Notes: generated by a model from the letters alone, not told the origin. A stretch of 64,000 nucleotides of DNA from an uncultured Acetatifactor sp. (GCA_910585805.1 CAJUFB010000001.1:1-64000); one strand, 5' to 3'; numbered from the stretch's first letter, positions 8,814 through 17,694 are shown. Numbers and translations are program-made.

Positions 8814-9047
8814 TCAGCAGTGAATGTCAACGAGAATAATGTCAGGTCCGATCTGCCGGATATTCTTGAACGGAATAACAATATTCGGTTCACAATTTAA
8901 AAACCCCAGAAAACGGCTGCACCCGGGCACCATGATCTTGCAGATGCATCCGCTGCAGGGATCGAATTCCAGGTCGCATACTCTCCCCAGCTTCCTGCAG
9001 TCCTTCATATTGATCACATCTTTATTTTTCAACTCGGAAAAAAGCAT
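8814..9047 (-). CDS. YlmC/YmxH-family PRC-barrel sporulation protein
   Basis: 77 residues forming a single PRC-barrel-like domain (VINMKDCRKLGRVCDLEFDPCSG and a C-terminal IRQIGPDIILVDI). YlmC/YmxH proteins lie beside sigG or dcw genes across endospore formers and are linked to sporulation; their biochemical role is unknown. The start at 9047 has AGGGAG upstream. It is divergent from sigG, so the two share a 171-base control region. Confidence 0.85.
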   Translation of the reverse strand: MLFSELKNKDVINMKDCRKLGRVCDLEFDPCSGCICKIMVPGCSRFLGFLNCEPNIVIPFKNIRQIGPDIILVDIHC

Positions 9048-9144
9048 CTCAAATACTCCCTGATTTCATTGTTTGTTATTAGAAATATGCTGATTTCCGG
9101 AAAATGAGACCAAAAACACTACAGGGAACCTGTAAAATCGATGT

Positions 9145-9173
9145 GAATATTTTTCATCTTCAGGCACATACTA
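9145..9173 (+). promoter_or_regulatory. forespore (sigma-F/sigma-G type) promoter of sigG
   Basis: GAATA (9145-9149) and CATACTA (9167-9173) are separated by 17 bases. This fits the -35/-10 pattern recognised by forespore sigma factors and lies 45 bases before the sigG start. Known biology (sigF activates sigG, which then maintains itself) fits. Confidence 0.6.
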
Positions 9174-9218
9174 GCACTATAATCCACAGCGCGGCATCCG
9201 TGCGGAAACGAGGAAGAT

Positions 9219-9998
9219 ATGACACAGGGAAAAGTTGAAATATGCGGCGTAAATACGGCGAAGCTTCCGCTTTTAAAGACTGAGGAGAAGGAAGCTTTGT
9301 TCCGGCAGATCGAAGCCGGCGATGAGAAAGCCCGCGAAGCTTATATTGAGGGAAACCTGCGTCTGGTTCTCAGCGTCATAAAACGCTTTGCCTCCAGCAA
9401 TGAGAATGTAGATGACCTGTTCCAGATCGGCTGTATCGGGCTCATCAAGGCCATAGACAACTTCGACACCTCTCTGAACGTGAAGTTCTCCACCTATGCG
9501 GTGCCCATGATCATCGGAGAGATCCGCCGGTTCCTCCGGGACAACAGCAGCCTGAGAGTCTCCCGCTCTCTGAAGGACACCGCCTATAAGGCCATCTACG
9601 CCCGTGACAGCCTGACCAGAAAGAATCTGAAGGAGCCCTCCATGGAAGAAATTGCCACCGAGATCGGCATTTCCAAGGAAGATATCGCCTATGCTCTGGA
9701 TGCCATCCAGAATCCCATGAGCCTCTATGAGCCCATTGTCACAGACGGCGGCGATACGCTCTATGTCATGGACCAGATCAGTGACAAAAAGAATAAGGAA
9801 GAGACATGGGTGGAGCATCTCTCCCTCAGCGAAGCCATGAAGCGTCTGAATCCCCGGGAACACGAAATCATCTCCCTTCGCTTCTTCGAAGGCAAGACAC
9901 AGATGGAAGTAGCAGAATCCATCGGCATCTCCCAGGCACAGGTATCCCGCCTGGAAAAAAATGCCCTCCGAACCATGCGCACGTATCTGTCCGCCTGA
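9219..9998 (+). CDS. sigG: RNA polymerase sporulation sigma factor G
   Basis: 259 residues, a sigma-70 family factor directing late forespore genes. The N-terminal MTQGKVEICGVNTAKLPLL is typical of SigG. Region 2 carries DDLFQIGCIGLIKAIDNFD and KFSTYAVPMIIGEIRRFLRD; region 4 carries TQMEVAESIGISQAQVSRLEK. The gene is on the plus strand, opposite to the nearby spoIIGA-sigE pair and to ylmC. In Bacillus and many clostridia these genes are co-directional, so an inversion is suggested. Confidence 0.95.
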   Translation: MTQGKVEICGVNTAKLPLLKTEEKEALFRQIEAGDEKAREAYIEGNLRLVLSVIKRFASSNENVDDLFQIGCIGLIKAIDNFDTSLNVKFSTYAVPMIIGEIRRFLRDNSSLRVSRSLKDTAYKAIYARDSLTRKNLKEPSMEEIATEIGISKEDIAYALDAIQNPMSLYEPIVTDGGDTLYVMDQISDKKNKEETWVEHLSLSEAMKRLNPREHEIISLRFFEGKTQMEVAESIGISQAQVSRLEKNALRTMRTYLSA

Positions 9999-10088
9999 CC
10001 CAGGCAGGGCAGATCTTCGTCTCATGCCGTATTTCCGGTTCCGCCGCCTGCCCCTGTTCCCTCCCGGCAGCCGCAGATCTCCGGCCGA

Positions 10089-10616
10089 TCACCCTTTCTT
10101 TCTGAATAATGTGGAAATAACCCCAAAAAACAGGTATCCCACGACGGCTCCCAGTGTATTGGTCAGGATATCGTCTATCTGAAAAAAGCCTCTCTGAGTT
10201 GCCAGTTGCAGCAATTCGATCCCCAGGCTCGTGAAAAACCCCATCGCCCCACAGCGCAGAAAACGTCTCAGTGACTTGAATGCCCATGGGCATAAAAAGC
10301 CATAGGGAATGAACAGAAGGACATTTTCCACCACAAAGGCATTGTTCCTCTCGTTGATCCCCCAGGTAGAAAAAAGCTCCAGATCCATCCCCTGCCTGCT
10401 GCCGCTCTCCCTGGAAAAAAATGTGATGATCAGCATCACCGAGACATAAATCCAGAACAATGCCCCCGGCAGCATAGCCGCACGTTCCTCACCCCTGCGC
10501 TTCCGTCTCTTACCAACCGCCCAAAAAAAGGCGACAGAAAACACAGCTCCCATAGCCACACCGCCTGGCAGGAACTCCACTACGGATACTAAATCCTGAT
10601 ATATATATTTTAACAT
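10089..10616 (-). CDS. VanZ family membrane protein
   Basis: 175 residues with about five membrane helices. The central motif WGINERNNAFVVENVLLFIPYGFLCPW and the later SLGIELLQLATQRGFFQIDDILTNTLGA are the VanZ signature. VanZ in Tn1546 gives low-level teicoplanin resistance; most chromosomal relatives have no proven function. A ribosome site (GGAG) lies seven bases before the ATG. It is convergent with sigG. Not evidence of vancomycin resistance, as no van genes are present. Confidence 0.85.
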   Translation of the reverse strand: MLKYIYQDLVSVVEFLPGGVAMGAVFSVAFFWAVGKRRKRRGEERAAMLPGALFWIYVSVMLIITFFSRESGSRQGMDLELFSTWGINERNNAFVVENVLLFIPYGFLCPWAFKSLRRFLRCGAMGFFTSLGIELLQLATQRGFFQIDDILTNTLGAVVGYLFFGVISTLFRKKG

Positions 10617-10737
10617 ATGTTATCTCCGCAGAAATCTACGGGAGTTTCTTTGCAGGATCCGGCATGTCTGTAACTGCAGTCTTCCGACCTCCTTCGGGAA
10701 CGCCGAAGACAGATATCACTTCAGTTACCCGGTCGGA

Positions 10738-11034
10738 TCAGTCCCAGTTCTCCCCTGCATGTTCCCATCTGTCTCTCTCTTCGGAGAGCCTGCCGTTCAT
10801 CCATGCAATCGCTTCCGTTACGCCGTTTTCTCCAAATTCAAATTCTGCCTTCTCTTTTTCTTCCTCTGATGTCTTATAAAAATTAAACGGCTCCGGCCAC
10901 ACCGTACAGCGCAGTTTCTTCTCTCCCCCATCACAGGATACACCCTCCAGACGATAGCGCATTCCCTGATGACAACCTGTAAATTCCGTTTTCTTCAAAT
11001 ATTCTATCGATAATATATCTTCTCTTTGTATCAT
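10738..11034 (-). CDS. conserved hypothetical protein, small and acidic
   Basis: 98 residues from the ATG at 11034, chosen because GGGGTGG lies six bases upstream; a longer frame would start at 11106 without a ribosome site. The protein is soluble, begins MIQREDILSIEYLKK, contains CTVWPEPFNF and an acidic stretch (SEEEKEKAEFEFGE), and ends near a tryptophan. I recall similar uncharacterised Lachnospiraceae proteins but know no function. It lies downstream of sigE on the same strand, separated by 140 bases without a clear terminator. Confidence 0.6.
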   Translation of the reverse strand: MIQREDILSIEYLKKTEFTGCHQGMRYRLEGVSCDGGEKKLRCTVWPEPFNFYKTSEEEKEKAEFEFGENGVTEAIAWMNGRLSEERDRWEHAGENWD

Positions 11035-11174
11035 GTTCATCCACCCCGGTTTTGCCTTTCCCGCGCCGCCGGGATGGGAATTGGCTTTTCCTTTTGCAGG
11101 GCCCATGCAGCGGGCTGCTCTACCCGCCTCTGCCCTTTAGGACATTATACCCTATTTTCAACAAATTGCAAAGC

Positions 11175-11912
11175 CTAAATATGATTACTCATCTCTTTTT
11201 TCAGCTGGCGCATAATCTTCTTTTCCAGCCTTGATATATAGGACTGGGAAATGCCGAGAAGGGAGGCTACTTCTTTCTGGGTCATCTCCTGTCCGTCCTT
11301 TGTTCCCAGGCCGAAGCGCAGGTTGATGATCTTCTTCTCCCGCTCGGAAAGCTTGCTGATGGCGCCAAGCAGCACCTTGCGTTCCACCTCGTTTTCAATG
11401 TCCCGGTAGATCACGTCCTCGTCTGTCCCCAGAATATCCGACAGCAAAAGTTCATTTCCGTCCCAGTCCACGTTCAGCGGCTCGTCAATGGACACTTCCA
11501 GTTTGGTCTTATTATTTCTGCGCAGATACATCAGAATTTCATTTTCTATGCATCTGGAGGCATAGGTGGCAAGCTTGATATTTTTATCCGGCTTAAAGGT
11601 GTTGATGGACTTGATCAGGCCGATCGTCCCGATAGAAATCAGATCTTCTACACCCACCCCCGTATTGTCGAATTTTTTTGCTATGTACACCACCAGCCGG
11701 AGATTATGCTCGATCAAAATGGCCTTGGCCTCATCGTCATATTCCGTTCCCAGATCTCCTATGACCTGGCTCTCCTTCTCCACTTCCAGCGGAGGAGGCA
11801 GTACCTCCGCCCCTCCTATGTAATGGATTTCTCCCTTTTTCCGCAGGAGCAGGCTCTCCCTGCGGATCATTTTAAACTGAATCTTGCCCGGTATCATCAC
11901 TTTCAGAATCAT
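11175..11912 (-). CDS. sigE: RNA polymerase sporulation sigma factor E (pro-sigma-E)
   Basis: 245 residues from the ATG at 11912 (MILKVMIPGKI), preceded by GAGAGG; an ATG four codons earlier is less well placed. The amphipathic N-terminal ~27 residues are the pro-sequence removed by SpoIIGA. Region 2 shows VEDLISIGTIGLIKSI and KLATYASRCIENEILMYLRR; region 4 shows EMTQKEVASLLGISQSYISRLEKK. It directs early mother-cell genes. Its start lies inside the last codons of spoIIGA, so the substrate and its protease are translationally linked. Confidence 0.95.
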   Translation of the reverse strand: MILKVMIPGKIQFKMIRRESLLLRKKGEIHYIGGAEVLPPPLEVEKESQVIGDLGTEYDDEAKAILIEHNLRLVVYIAKKFDNTGVGVEDLISIGTIGLIKSINTFKPDKNIKLATYASRCIENEILMYLRRNNKTKLEVSIDEPLNVDWDGNELLLSDILGTDEDVIYRDIENEVERKVLLGAISKLSEREKKIINLRFGLGTKDGQEMTQKEVASLLGISQSYISRLEKKIMRQLKKEMSNHI

Positions 11913-12756
11913 TGTGCCTCTCATTCTGCCGCTTTTTACGGCCTCCCACTACGCTCTTAGCAAAGAGTCCGGGGTTAATTATCATATTCACGGATTCCGC
12001 ACCCACATCGCCTGAGATTCCTTCCTCGCTGACGGCGATATACACATCCTTAAAAACATATGCCATCCCCTCTATCTCCACCTGCAGACAGGGAAGCAGG
12101 AAACCCGGCAGGATCCCTCTTTTCTTTCCGACGCTGCGATAGGGGACCGCCCGATAGCATTCCGGCATCTTTTCCCATAAACCGTCAAAAAGTCTACGAT
12201 CCACAATGGATACAGGCTTTCCGCTGACGGGTTCTATAAGGCTGTTTCCCGAATCCACCAGGGCCGTCGTCTCCATACGCTTTCCTTCCCGGGTCAGAAC
12301 TGCCCTGCACATGCTGTGTTCCATATCCTGCACACAGCGGAAGCGTCCGAACAGAAGGTAAAAGAACCCTCCCATTCCCAAAATCCCCATCACCCCTGTC
12401 AGGTGATTTCTCAACCCCGGCAGGCATCTGAGCAGAAAAAGCATGCCTCCGCCCAGGCCGAAGGAATAGAGCGTCAGTCTCTCCAGGAGCTTCAGAAACA
12501 TTCTCAGGCTCTTCACAGGAAAGGCAATGCAGAGCATCCCCGCCGTACCGGCCGCCACTCCCAGGAAAAGCTTCACCGCCGCCGGCGCCGTCATAAGAAA
12601 CGGGACCAGAAAACAGGCTGCTCCCACTGCAGCTCCGGCCAGCAGCCTTCCCCTCCCGGCCATCCCGTACGCCGTCTTATCCACAAGCATCAGAAGGTAC
12701 AGGTTCATAATAAAATTGAGAAAGAACAGGCTGTCTAAATACAATTCATAATGCAT
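11872..12756 (-). CDS. spoIIGA: sigma-E processing peptidase SpoIIGA
   Basis: About 294 residues. The N-terminal half has five membrane helices (start MHYELYLDSLFFLNF). The C-terminal half is an aspartic-protease-like domain with the catalytic ALVDSGNSL motif. The protein sits in the sporulation septum and, after a signal from SpoIIR in the forespore, cuts the pro-sequence from sigma-E. The ATG at 12756 is preferred because AAAAGG lies nine bases before it; in-frame ATGs up to 12774 are possible. The tail (GGRKKRQNERHND) overlaps sigE by 41 bases. Confidence 0.92.
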   Translation of the reverse strand: MHYELYLDSLFFLNFIMNLYLLMLVDKTAYGMAGRGRLLAGAAVGAACFLVPFLMTAPAAVKLFLGVAAGTAGMLCIAFPVKSLRMFLKLLERLTLYSFGLGGGMLFLLRCLPGLRNHLTGVMGILGMGGFFYLLFGRFRCVQDMEHSMCRAVLTREGKRMETTALVDSGNSLIEPVSGKPVSIVDRRLFDGLWEKMPECYRAVPYRSVGKKRGILPGFLLPCLQVEIEGMAYVFKDVYIAVSEEGISGDVGAESVNMIINPGLFAKSVVGGRKKRQNERHNDSESDDTGQDSV

Positions 12757-12801
12757 TGGCATCATCCTTTTCATAATTATTATAAAGGGGTTGGACTTAA
12801 G

Positions 12802-12843
12802 ATTTTGTCAGATAAGGGTCTGTTTCACAAGAATTTTTCGACA
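12802..12843 (-). promoter_or_regulatory. spoIIGA promoter region with Spo0A box
   Basis: On the minus strand, TGTCGAA (12843-12837) matches the Spo0A box core and is followed by TTGTGA (12830-12825), 17 bases, then CAAAAT (12807-12802), a plausible weak sigma-A promoter. spoIIG is a classic Spo0A-activated operon with a box upstream of -35, so the arrangement fits. The box touches the T-run of the ftsZ terminator. Confidence 0.5.
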
Positions 12844-12868
12844 AAAAACCGGGCTGACTCCGCCCGGT
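12843..12868 (-). terminator. intrinsic terminator after ftsZ
   Basis: ACCGGGC and GCCCGGT form a seven-pair GC-rich stem with a seven-base loop, followed on the minus strand by TTTTT. It lies about 170 bases past the ftsZ stop and closes the dcw operon before spoIIGA. Confidence 0.85.
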
Positions 12869-12936
12869 TCCCTGACATATACCATACTCGTAAGTACATT
12901 TAATTCCGCTTTTGTACTGCGCTGCAAGTGCTCATA

Positions 12937-12962
12937 AAAGTCACTGTCGCTGCAGTGACTTT
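12937..12962. repeat. 10-bp perfect inverted repeat, related to 40376-40402
   Basis: AAAGTCACTG and CAGTGACTTT flank a six-base loop. The right half and following bases (CAGTGACTTTGTTAT) recur exactly at 40388-40402, where the left TCACTGTC also recurs. The element lies between the ftsZ stop and its terminator. Confidence 0.7.
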
Positions 12963-13039
12963 GTTATACAGCCTGTTCCGCGTATGTTTTTAAGCATGAA
13001 TAACTTGGCACACCAAAAACAATTGCTGGTTGATTCCTC

Positions 13040-14212
13040 CTATTTCCTCTGCAGGAAATCGGGAATCTTCAAAGTCTTCTCCTCCACAGAGCTTCGGATA
13101 TCAACCGGCTTATGGATGCCCTGTACAGAAGCCGGCTGCGGGTTCTCCTGTCTGGCCGGCTGAGAATTCATGCCTTTCAGGGAACTGGACGCAATATGTG
13201 TAGCCTGAGACCTGTACACGGAGGAGGAACCAAATCTGGACTGTACCGGACTGCTGTTGGCCACATCCTCCAGACCTGTGGCGATCACCGTGACAGTACA
13301 GCTGTCGGTCTTGGACTCGTCATACATGGCGCCAAAAATAATATTGATATCCTCTCCGGTAAGACTCTGGACAAAGTCGGCCGCGTCGCTGGCATCCGGC
13401 AGCGTGATATCACCGGACACATTGAGTATGACATCTGTAGCACCATTGATAGTAGTCTCCAGCAACGGACTCTCCACCGCCATCTTCACGGCAGCCAGAG
13501 CCTTGTCGTCACCCTTGCCTTCCCCGATGCCGATATGAGCGATACCCTTGTCCTTCATGACAGTCTGAATATCAGCAAAATCCAGATTAATGATAGCCGG
13601 TCTGTTGATCAGGTCAGTAATACCCTGCACAGCCTGCTGCAGTACTTCGTCCGCTTTCCTGAGCGCCTCAGGCATGGTGGTGCGCCTGTCCACAATTTCC
13701 AGAAGCTTATCGTTGGGAATCACGATCAATGTATCCACATGCTCCTTGATGCGCTCGATCCCGCCCAGAGCATTGGTCATACGTGTCCTGGCCTCAAAGC
13801 GAAAAGGCTTCGTCACCACGCCTACCGTAAGGATACCCATGTCCTTCGCCAGTCTCGCCACCACAGGAGCAGCGCCGGTTCCCGTGCCGCCGCCCATGCC
13901 GCAGGTGACAAATACCATGTCCGCACCCTTCAGGGCGGCGCCGATCTCCTCGGAACTCTCCTCGGCAGCTTTCTCACCGATCTCCGGCTTCGCTCCCGCT
14001 CCAAGCCCCTTGGTCAGCTTCTCACCGATCTGCAGCAGTGTAGGCGCCTTGCACAGCTGCAGTGCCTGCTTGTCCGTATTCACACCGATAAATTCCACGC
14101 CTTCGATCCGTTCGTCTATCATTCTATTTACAGCATTATTACCTGCACCGCCCACACCGACTACAATAATCTTGGCAGCAGATTCAGCATCGTTCGTCTT
14201 AATTTCAAGCAA
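13040..14212 (-). CDS. ftsZ: cell division protein FtsZ
   Basis: Tubulin-like GTPase that polymerises into the division ring. 390 residues if started at TTG 14212: AAAGGAGG lies eight bases before this TTG, and the resulting MLEIKTNDAES start fits the family. An ATG at 14239 would place the ribosome site inside the gene. The GTP-binding GGAGNNAVNRM and the tubulin signature GGGTGTGAAPV are intact, as is the T7 loop (NLDFADIQ). A Gln/Ser/Pro-rich linker leads to the C-terminal IPDFLQRK, the peptide that binds FtsA or SepF. Last gene of the dcw cluster; ftsA is absent here. Confidence 0.96.
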   Translation of the reverse strand: MLEIKTNDAESAAKIIVVGVGGAGNNAVNRMIDERIEGVEFIGVNTDKQALQLCKAPTLLQIGEKLTKGLGAGAKPEIGEKAAEESSEEIGAALKGADMVFVTCGMGGGTGTGAAPVVARLAKDMGILTVGVVTKPFRFEARTRMTNALGGIERIKEHVDTLIVIPNDKLLEIVDRRTTMPEALRKADEVLQQAVQGITDLINRPAIINLDFADIQTVMKDKGIAHIGIGEGKGDDKALAAVKMAVESPLLETTINGATDVILNVSGDITLPDASDAADFVQSLTGEDINIIFGAMYDESKTDSCTVTVIATGLEDVANSSPVQSRFGSSSVYRSQATHIASSSLKGMNSQPARQENPQPASVQGIHKPVDIRSSVEEKTLKIPDFLQRK

Positions 14213-14311
14213 GAGTACATCCTCCTTTTCCAACTTCACTCTAACTCACATCTACTATCATATAATCATTTCGCGATTTTCGCAACCATTTTCTAAAAAA
14301 AACTTCAAAAA

Positions 14312-15046
14312 CTATCCGCCCGGCTTAAATGTATATTTTCCGCTGTCCTCATCATAAGCCTGCATCTGCAGAATGCCGCTTTTCCCCTCCAGTTCCGGCA
14401 GAAAACCGGGCAGGAGCATCAGCTTGTCCTCAAGAGCAGAAGGCTCGTTTCCCAGAGCGATCTTCGTATCCTCAAAATAAAGCGTAATCTCACCCCCTCT
14501 GTTGAAATAGATCTTATCCGGTGTCAGACTGTATTTCTGCAGAAGGTTGGTGAGAACCAGAATACTGTTAAAGATTCCGTCATCCTCCACAGGAAGCTTC
14601 TCCCCCAGCACCATATGATCGAACCGCAGCCCCACGATCTGCGGAACTCCCACTGTCCTCACGGCCGAGCTTTCCACCGCATACCCGTCCCTGTCAAAAT
14701 AGATGTAGGTATCCAGATATCTCACACAGCCTGTCAGCGCCTTCTCATACACGATGATCTTGACAGTATCCGGAGACAGGATATCCACGTCCACCACATC
14801 CACAAAGGGAATCCCCTCTATTCCCTTATCCTTATATTTCAGGGAAAGGTAGAGGGAATTATTCCCTAAAGCACCGTCCATCACAATTGCCTTGATCTCA
14901 TCCTCCGTATAATGGACATTTCCCTCCACATAGACGGTCTCAATGGTGTAAGTCTTCCTGATATAACTGCCTGCGCCCAGCGCCGCCATCAGAAGAAGAA
15001 CAATGACCACTGCCAGGCCAATCCCCGTTCTTTTGCTCTTAAACAC
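14312..15046 (-). CDS. cell division protein FtsQ/DivIB
   Basis: 244 residues. A short basic cytoplasmic tail and one membrane helix (about 9-28) precede a POTRA domain (IETVYVEGNVHYTEDEI) and a beta domain outside the membrane. It bridges FtsL/FtsB and the septal synthase in the divisome. The start overlaps murA by eight bases; ftsZ follows about 100 bases later. The family is poorly conserved, and the call rests on the POTRA motif plus position. Confidence 0.88.
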   Translation of the reverse strand: MFKSKRTGIGLAVVIVLLLMAALGAGSYIRKTYTIETVYVEGNVHYTEDEIKAIVMDGALGNNSLYLSLKYKDKGIEGIPFVDVVDVDILSPDTVKIIVYEKALTGCVRYLDTYIYFDRDGYAVESSAVRTVGVPQIVGLRFDHMVLGEKLPVEDDGIFNSILVLTNLLQKYSLTPDKIYFNRGGEITLYFEDTKIALGNEPSALEDKLMLLPGFLPELEGKSGILQMQAYDEDSGKYTFKPGG

Positions 15047-16289
15047 TTGTCACACGCGCTCCTAACTCTCTGAAATCCCTGCAGATATTCTCATATCCGC
15101 GGTATATATAGGGACAGCCTCCCACCAGAGTCTGCCCTTCCGCCATCAGCCCGGCAATCACCAGGGCGGCGCCTCCTCTCAGTTCCCCTGCTTCCACTTT
15201 CGTCCCGTGCAGTACCTCCACTCCCTGAACCGTCACTCGCCCGGCGTCCGTCTGTTGAATACATGCCCCCATTCTCTCCAGATCTCCCAGGATGCGGAAA
15301 CGATTTTCAAAGATCGTCTCTTCTATGCTGGAGCAGCCCCTGCCTCTTGCTTCCACAGCCAGCGCCATGGACTGCAGATCTGTGGGGAATCCCGGATAAG
15401 GAGATGTGACCAGATTCACCGGCAGAGGCCTGGCCGGCGCCTGTACATAAATGCCCTCCCTGGAAATACATACCCGTCCCCCCATTTCCTCCGCTGCCAG
15501 AAGCACCGCTTCCATCTCCTCCGCCGGCGCCTGTTCCAGGAAAACGCTTCCACCCGCGCCGATGCAGCCCAGCAGATAGGTGCCCGCCACAATCCTGTCC
15601 GCCTGCACCTTAAACTCTGTCCCGCACAGCCTCCGGCCTCCGCGGATCACGATCCTGCTGCTCCCGGCTCCCTCAATACAGGCTCCGCAGCATCTCAGAT
15701 ACCTGCATAAGGTCAGAATCTCAGGTTCTCTGGCGGCGCCTTCCAGTATCGTCTCCCCCTGCGCCGCAACGCCTGCCAGAATGATATTCTCGGTAGCCCC
15801 CACAGAAGGAAACGGCAAAGCGATACAAGCGCCGTGAAGTTTCCTGGCCACAGCCCTGAGCTGTCCCTTTTCTTCGGAAAATGCCACGCCCATCTGCTTC
15901 AGGGCAGACAGATGCAGATCAATGGGCCGCTCTCCGATGACGCAGCCTCCCGGATACTCCATATTCACCTCTCCGCATCTGCCCAGCAGCGCCCCCAGAA
16001 GACACAGTGAGGAACGCATGCCTGTCACAGCCTCTCTGGGCATCTTACCCTTCCTCACATTGGAAGAATCTACAAAAATCCCTCTCTCCTGCCAGTGTAC
16101 GATACAGCCCAGACTTTTCAGCAGGCTGGCCATGGAATGTACATCCGCTATCCGGGGACAGTTCCGTATAAAAGAACCCTCCCCCACCAGCAATGTAGCC
16201 GCCAGGACAGGCAGCGAAGCGTTTTTTGACCCCTGTATGCGAACTTTTCCCTGAAGGGCTATTCCTCCCTGAATACAAATAGAATCCAT
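15039..16289 (-). CDS. murA: UDP-N-acetylglucosamine 1-carboxyvinyltransferase
   Basis: First committed step of peptidoglycan synthesis: transfers enolpyruvate from PEP to UDP-GlcNAc. 416 residues from ATG 16289 (MDSICIQGG), with GGATGG seven bases upstream; a start at 16316 would add nine. SKNASLPVLAA near the N-terminus is the substrate lysine/asparagine motif. Cys116 in PGGCVIGERPIDLHL is the fosfomycin-sensitive catalytic cysteine. It lies where murG-murA often stand, but murG is missing between it and ftsW. Confidence 0.95.
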   Translation of the reverse strand: MDSICIQGGIALQGKVRIQGSKNASLPVLAATLLVGEGSFIRNCPRIADVHSMASLLKSLGCIVHWQERGIFVDSSNVRKGKMPREAVTGMRSSLCLLGALLGRCGEVNMEYPGGCVIGERPIDLHLSALKQMGVAFSEEKGQLRAVARKLHGACIALPFPSVGATENIILAGVAAQGETILEGAAREPEILTLCRYLRCCGACIEGAGSSRIVIRGGRRLCGTEFKVQADRIVAGTYLLGCIGAGGSVFLEQAPAEEMEAVLLAAEEMGGRVCISREGIYVQAPARPLPVNLVTSPYPGFPTDLQSMALAVEARGRGCSSIEETIFENRFRILGDLERMGACIQQTDAGRVTVQGVEVLHGTKVEAGELRGGAALVIAGLMAEGQTLVGGCPYIYRGYENICRDFRELGARVTSV

Positions 16290-16492
16290 AAAAGCACCAT
16301 CCGGCTTCCTTTTCATTGAACTATTCTATCCTATGAGAGTACTGCCGCTTCCGTACCTTGTCCCATCCATTTGGGGACTGTACAGATCTGTTTTATGATA
16401 TTTCCGATCTCACCGGCAAAAGCCCCCTGCCCGGGACTTATGTATTCTGCCGTGTCTCCAATACAAAGTCCCGGTGACCTGGTATGACTCTG

Positions 16493-17665
16493 TTACAGTT
16501 CCTTCAGTTGAATCCTTCGGGCCACGCTTAAGACCAGCCCTATTTCTATCAGAAGGAACATTACCGAGGAACCTCCGTAGCTGATAAACGGAAGCGAAAT
16601 GCCGGTATTGGGAATGGTTGCGGTCACAACGGCTATATTCAGGATCGCCTGGACAGCGATATGTCCCATGACGCCCACCACCAGCATGGCTCCGAACAGA
16701 TCCGTGGCATTGTTTGCGATCACCATCATCCTCCACAGAAGCATGATGAACATCAGAATCACGGCAACTGCGCCAAACAGTCCCAGCTCCTCACAGATAA
16801 TGGAAAAAATCATGTCATTCTGGGCCTCGGGCAGGAAGCTGAGCTTCTGCATGCTCTGTCCCAGGCCCTTGCCCCAGATTCCGCCGCTTCCGATGGCATA
16901 CAGACCCTGCAGCGTCTGAAAACCGGTATCGGAAGGGTCGCTCTCCGGATCCAGCCAGGAACGGATGCGGTTGCCGCGGAATTTCAGGATATCGCTTCCC
17001 GATGCCACCAGATAGATAAGCACCGACGCCGCCCCGACCACAAGCAGAACCATGATGACGAATTTCTTGTAGTCAGGACTGGCCACAAACACCATGATCA
17101 CGGCAATCCCCAGGATGATAAGCGCCGAACTCATATTTTTTGTGATAATATATACCTCTGCCGCCAGAGGCACCGGGAAGAGCATCATCACACAGAATCC
17201 CTTAAAGCTGCGGATCCCCCTCCCCATCTTGCACACCAGCACTGCCAGGAACAGGATGATGGCAATCTTCGCCACCTCCGCAGGCTGCAGGTTCAGCCCC
17301 AAACCTGGAATCTTAATCCACCGCCTGGCCCCGTGGGATTTCACCCCCAGAGGCGTCAGCACCAACGGAATGAGCGAAGCCGCCACCAGATATCCAAACA
17401 AAGCAAATTTCTCCCAGAAACGGTAGGGAATATTCGCCACAATGATCATCAGCACCAGCCCTATGACCACGGCAGTAAGCTGTTTCTTCAGATAGTATGC
17501 CGTATCTTTATACTCCTCAAATGCGCTGTAGGAACTGGCGGAGTAGATCATCACCATTCCGAATCCCAGCAGAAACAGCACAATAAACAGAAGGCTGTAA
17601 TCAAAAAAATATTCAGATTGTTCTTTTTTCTTATGTTTTGCCGTTCCCGTTCTATGTGCCGCCAT
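16493..17665 (-). CDS. ftsW: SEDS peptidoglycan glycosyltransferase FtsW/SpoVE
   Basis: 390 residues, about ten membrane helices. SEDS motifs include ARRWIKIPGLGLNLQPAEVAK, and late LPFISYGGSSVMFLLIEIGLVLSVARR. SEDS proteins polymerise lipid II together with a class B PBP, here probably one of the two encoded upstream. The 203 bases from here to murA hold no gene: murG is not found, although it normally lies here in clostridial clusters. Division FtsW and cortex SpoVE cannot be told apart from sequence alone. Confidence 0.93.
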   Translation of the reverse strand: MAAHRTGTAKHKKKEQSEYFFDYSLLFIVLFLLGFGMVMIYSASSYSAFEEYKDTAYYLKKQLTAVVIGLVLMIIVANIPYRFWEKFALFGYLVAASLIPLVLTPLGVKSHGARRWIKIPGLGLNLQPAEVAKIAIILFLAVLVCKMGRGIRSFKGFCVMMLFPVPLAAEVYIITKNMSSALIILGIAVIMVFVASPDYKKFVIMVLLVVGAASVLIYLVASGSDILKFRGNRIRSWLDPESDPSDTGFQTLQGLYAIGSGGIWGKGLGQSMQKLSFLPEAQNDMIFSIICEELGLFGAVAVILMFIMLLWRMMVIANNATDLFGAMLVVGVMGHIAVQAILNIAVVTATIPNTGISLPFISYGGSSVMFLLIEIGLVLSVARRIQLKEL

Positions 17666-17694
17666 ATCTTCACCCTGCCTTCATCCCCGGTTTC

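Noticed and set aside
10089..10616. VanZ as evidence of glycopeptide resistance
   Set aside because: VanZ-family proteins are common without van operons; no vanHAX or vanRS genes are near.
10670..10712. GTCTTC/GAAGAC hairpin as a terminator between the hypothetical gene and VanZ
   Set aside because: The stem is short and interrupted and is not followed by a T-run on either strand.
13112..14357. Plus-strand frames of 394 and 255 residues opposite ftsZ
   Set aside because: Antisense shadows of ftsZ; long only because the codon use of ftsZ leaves few stops in those frames.
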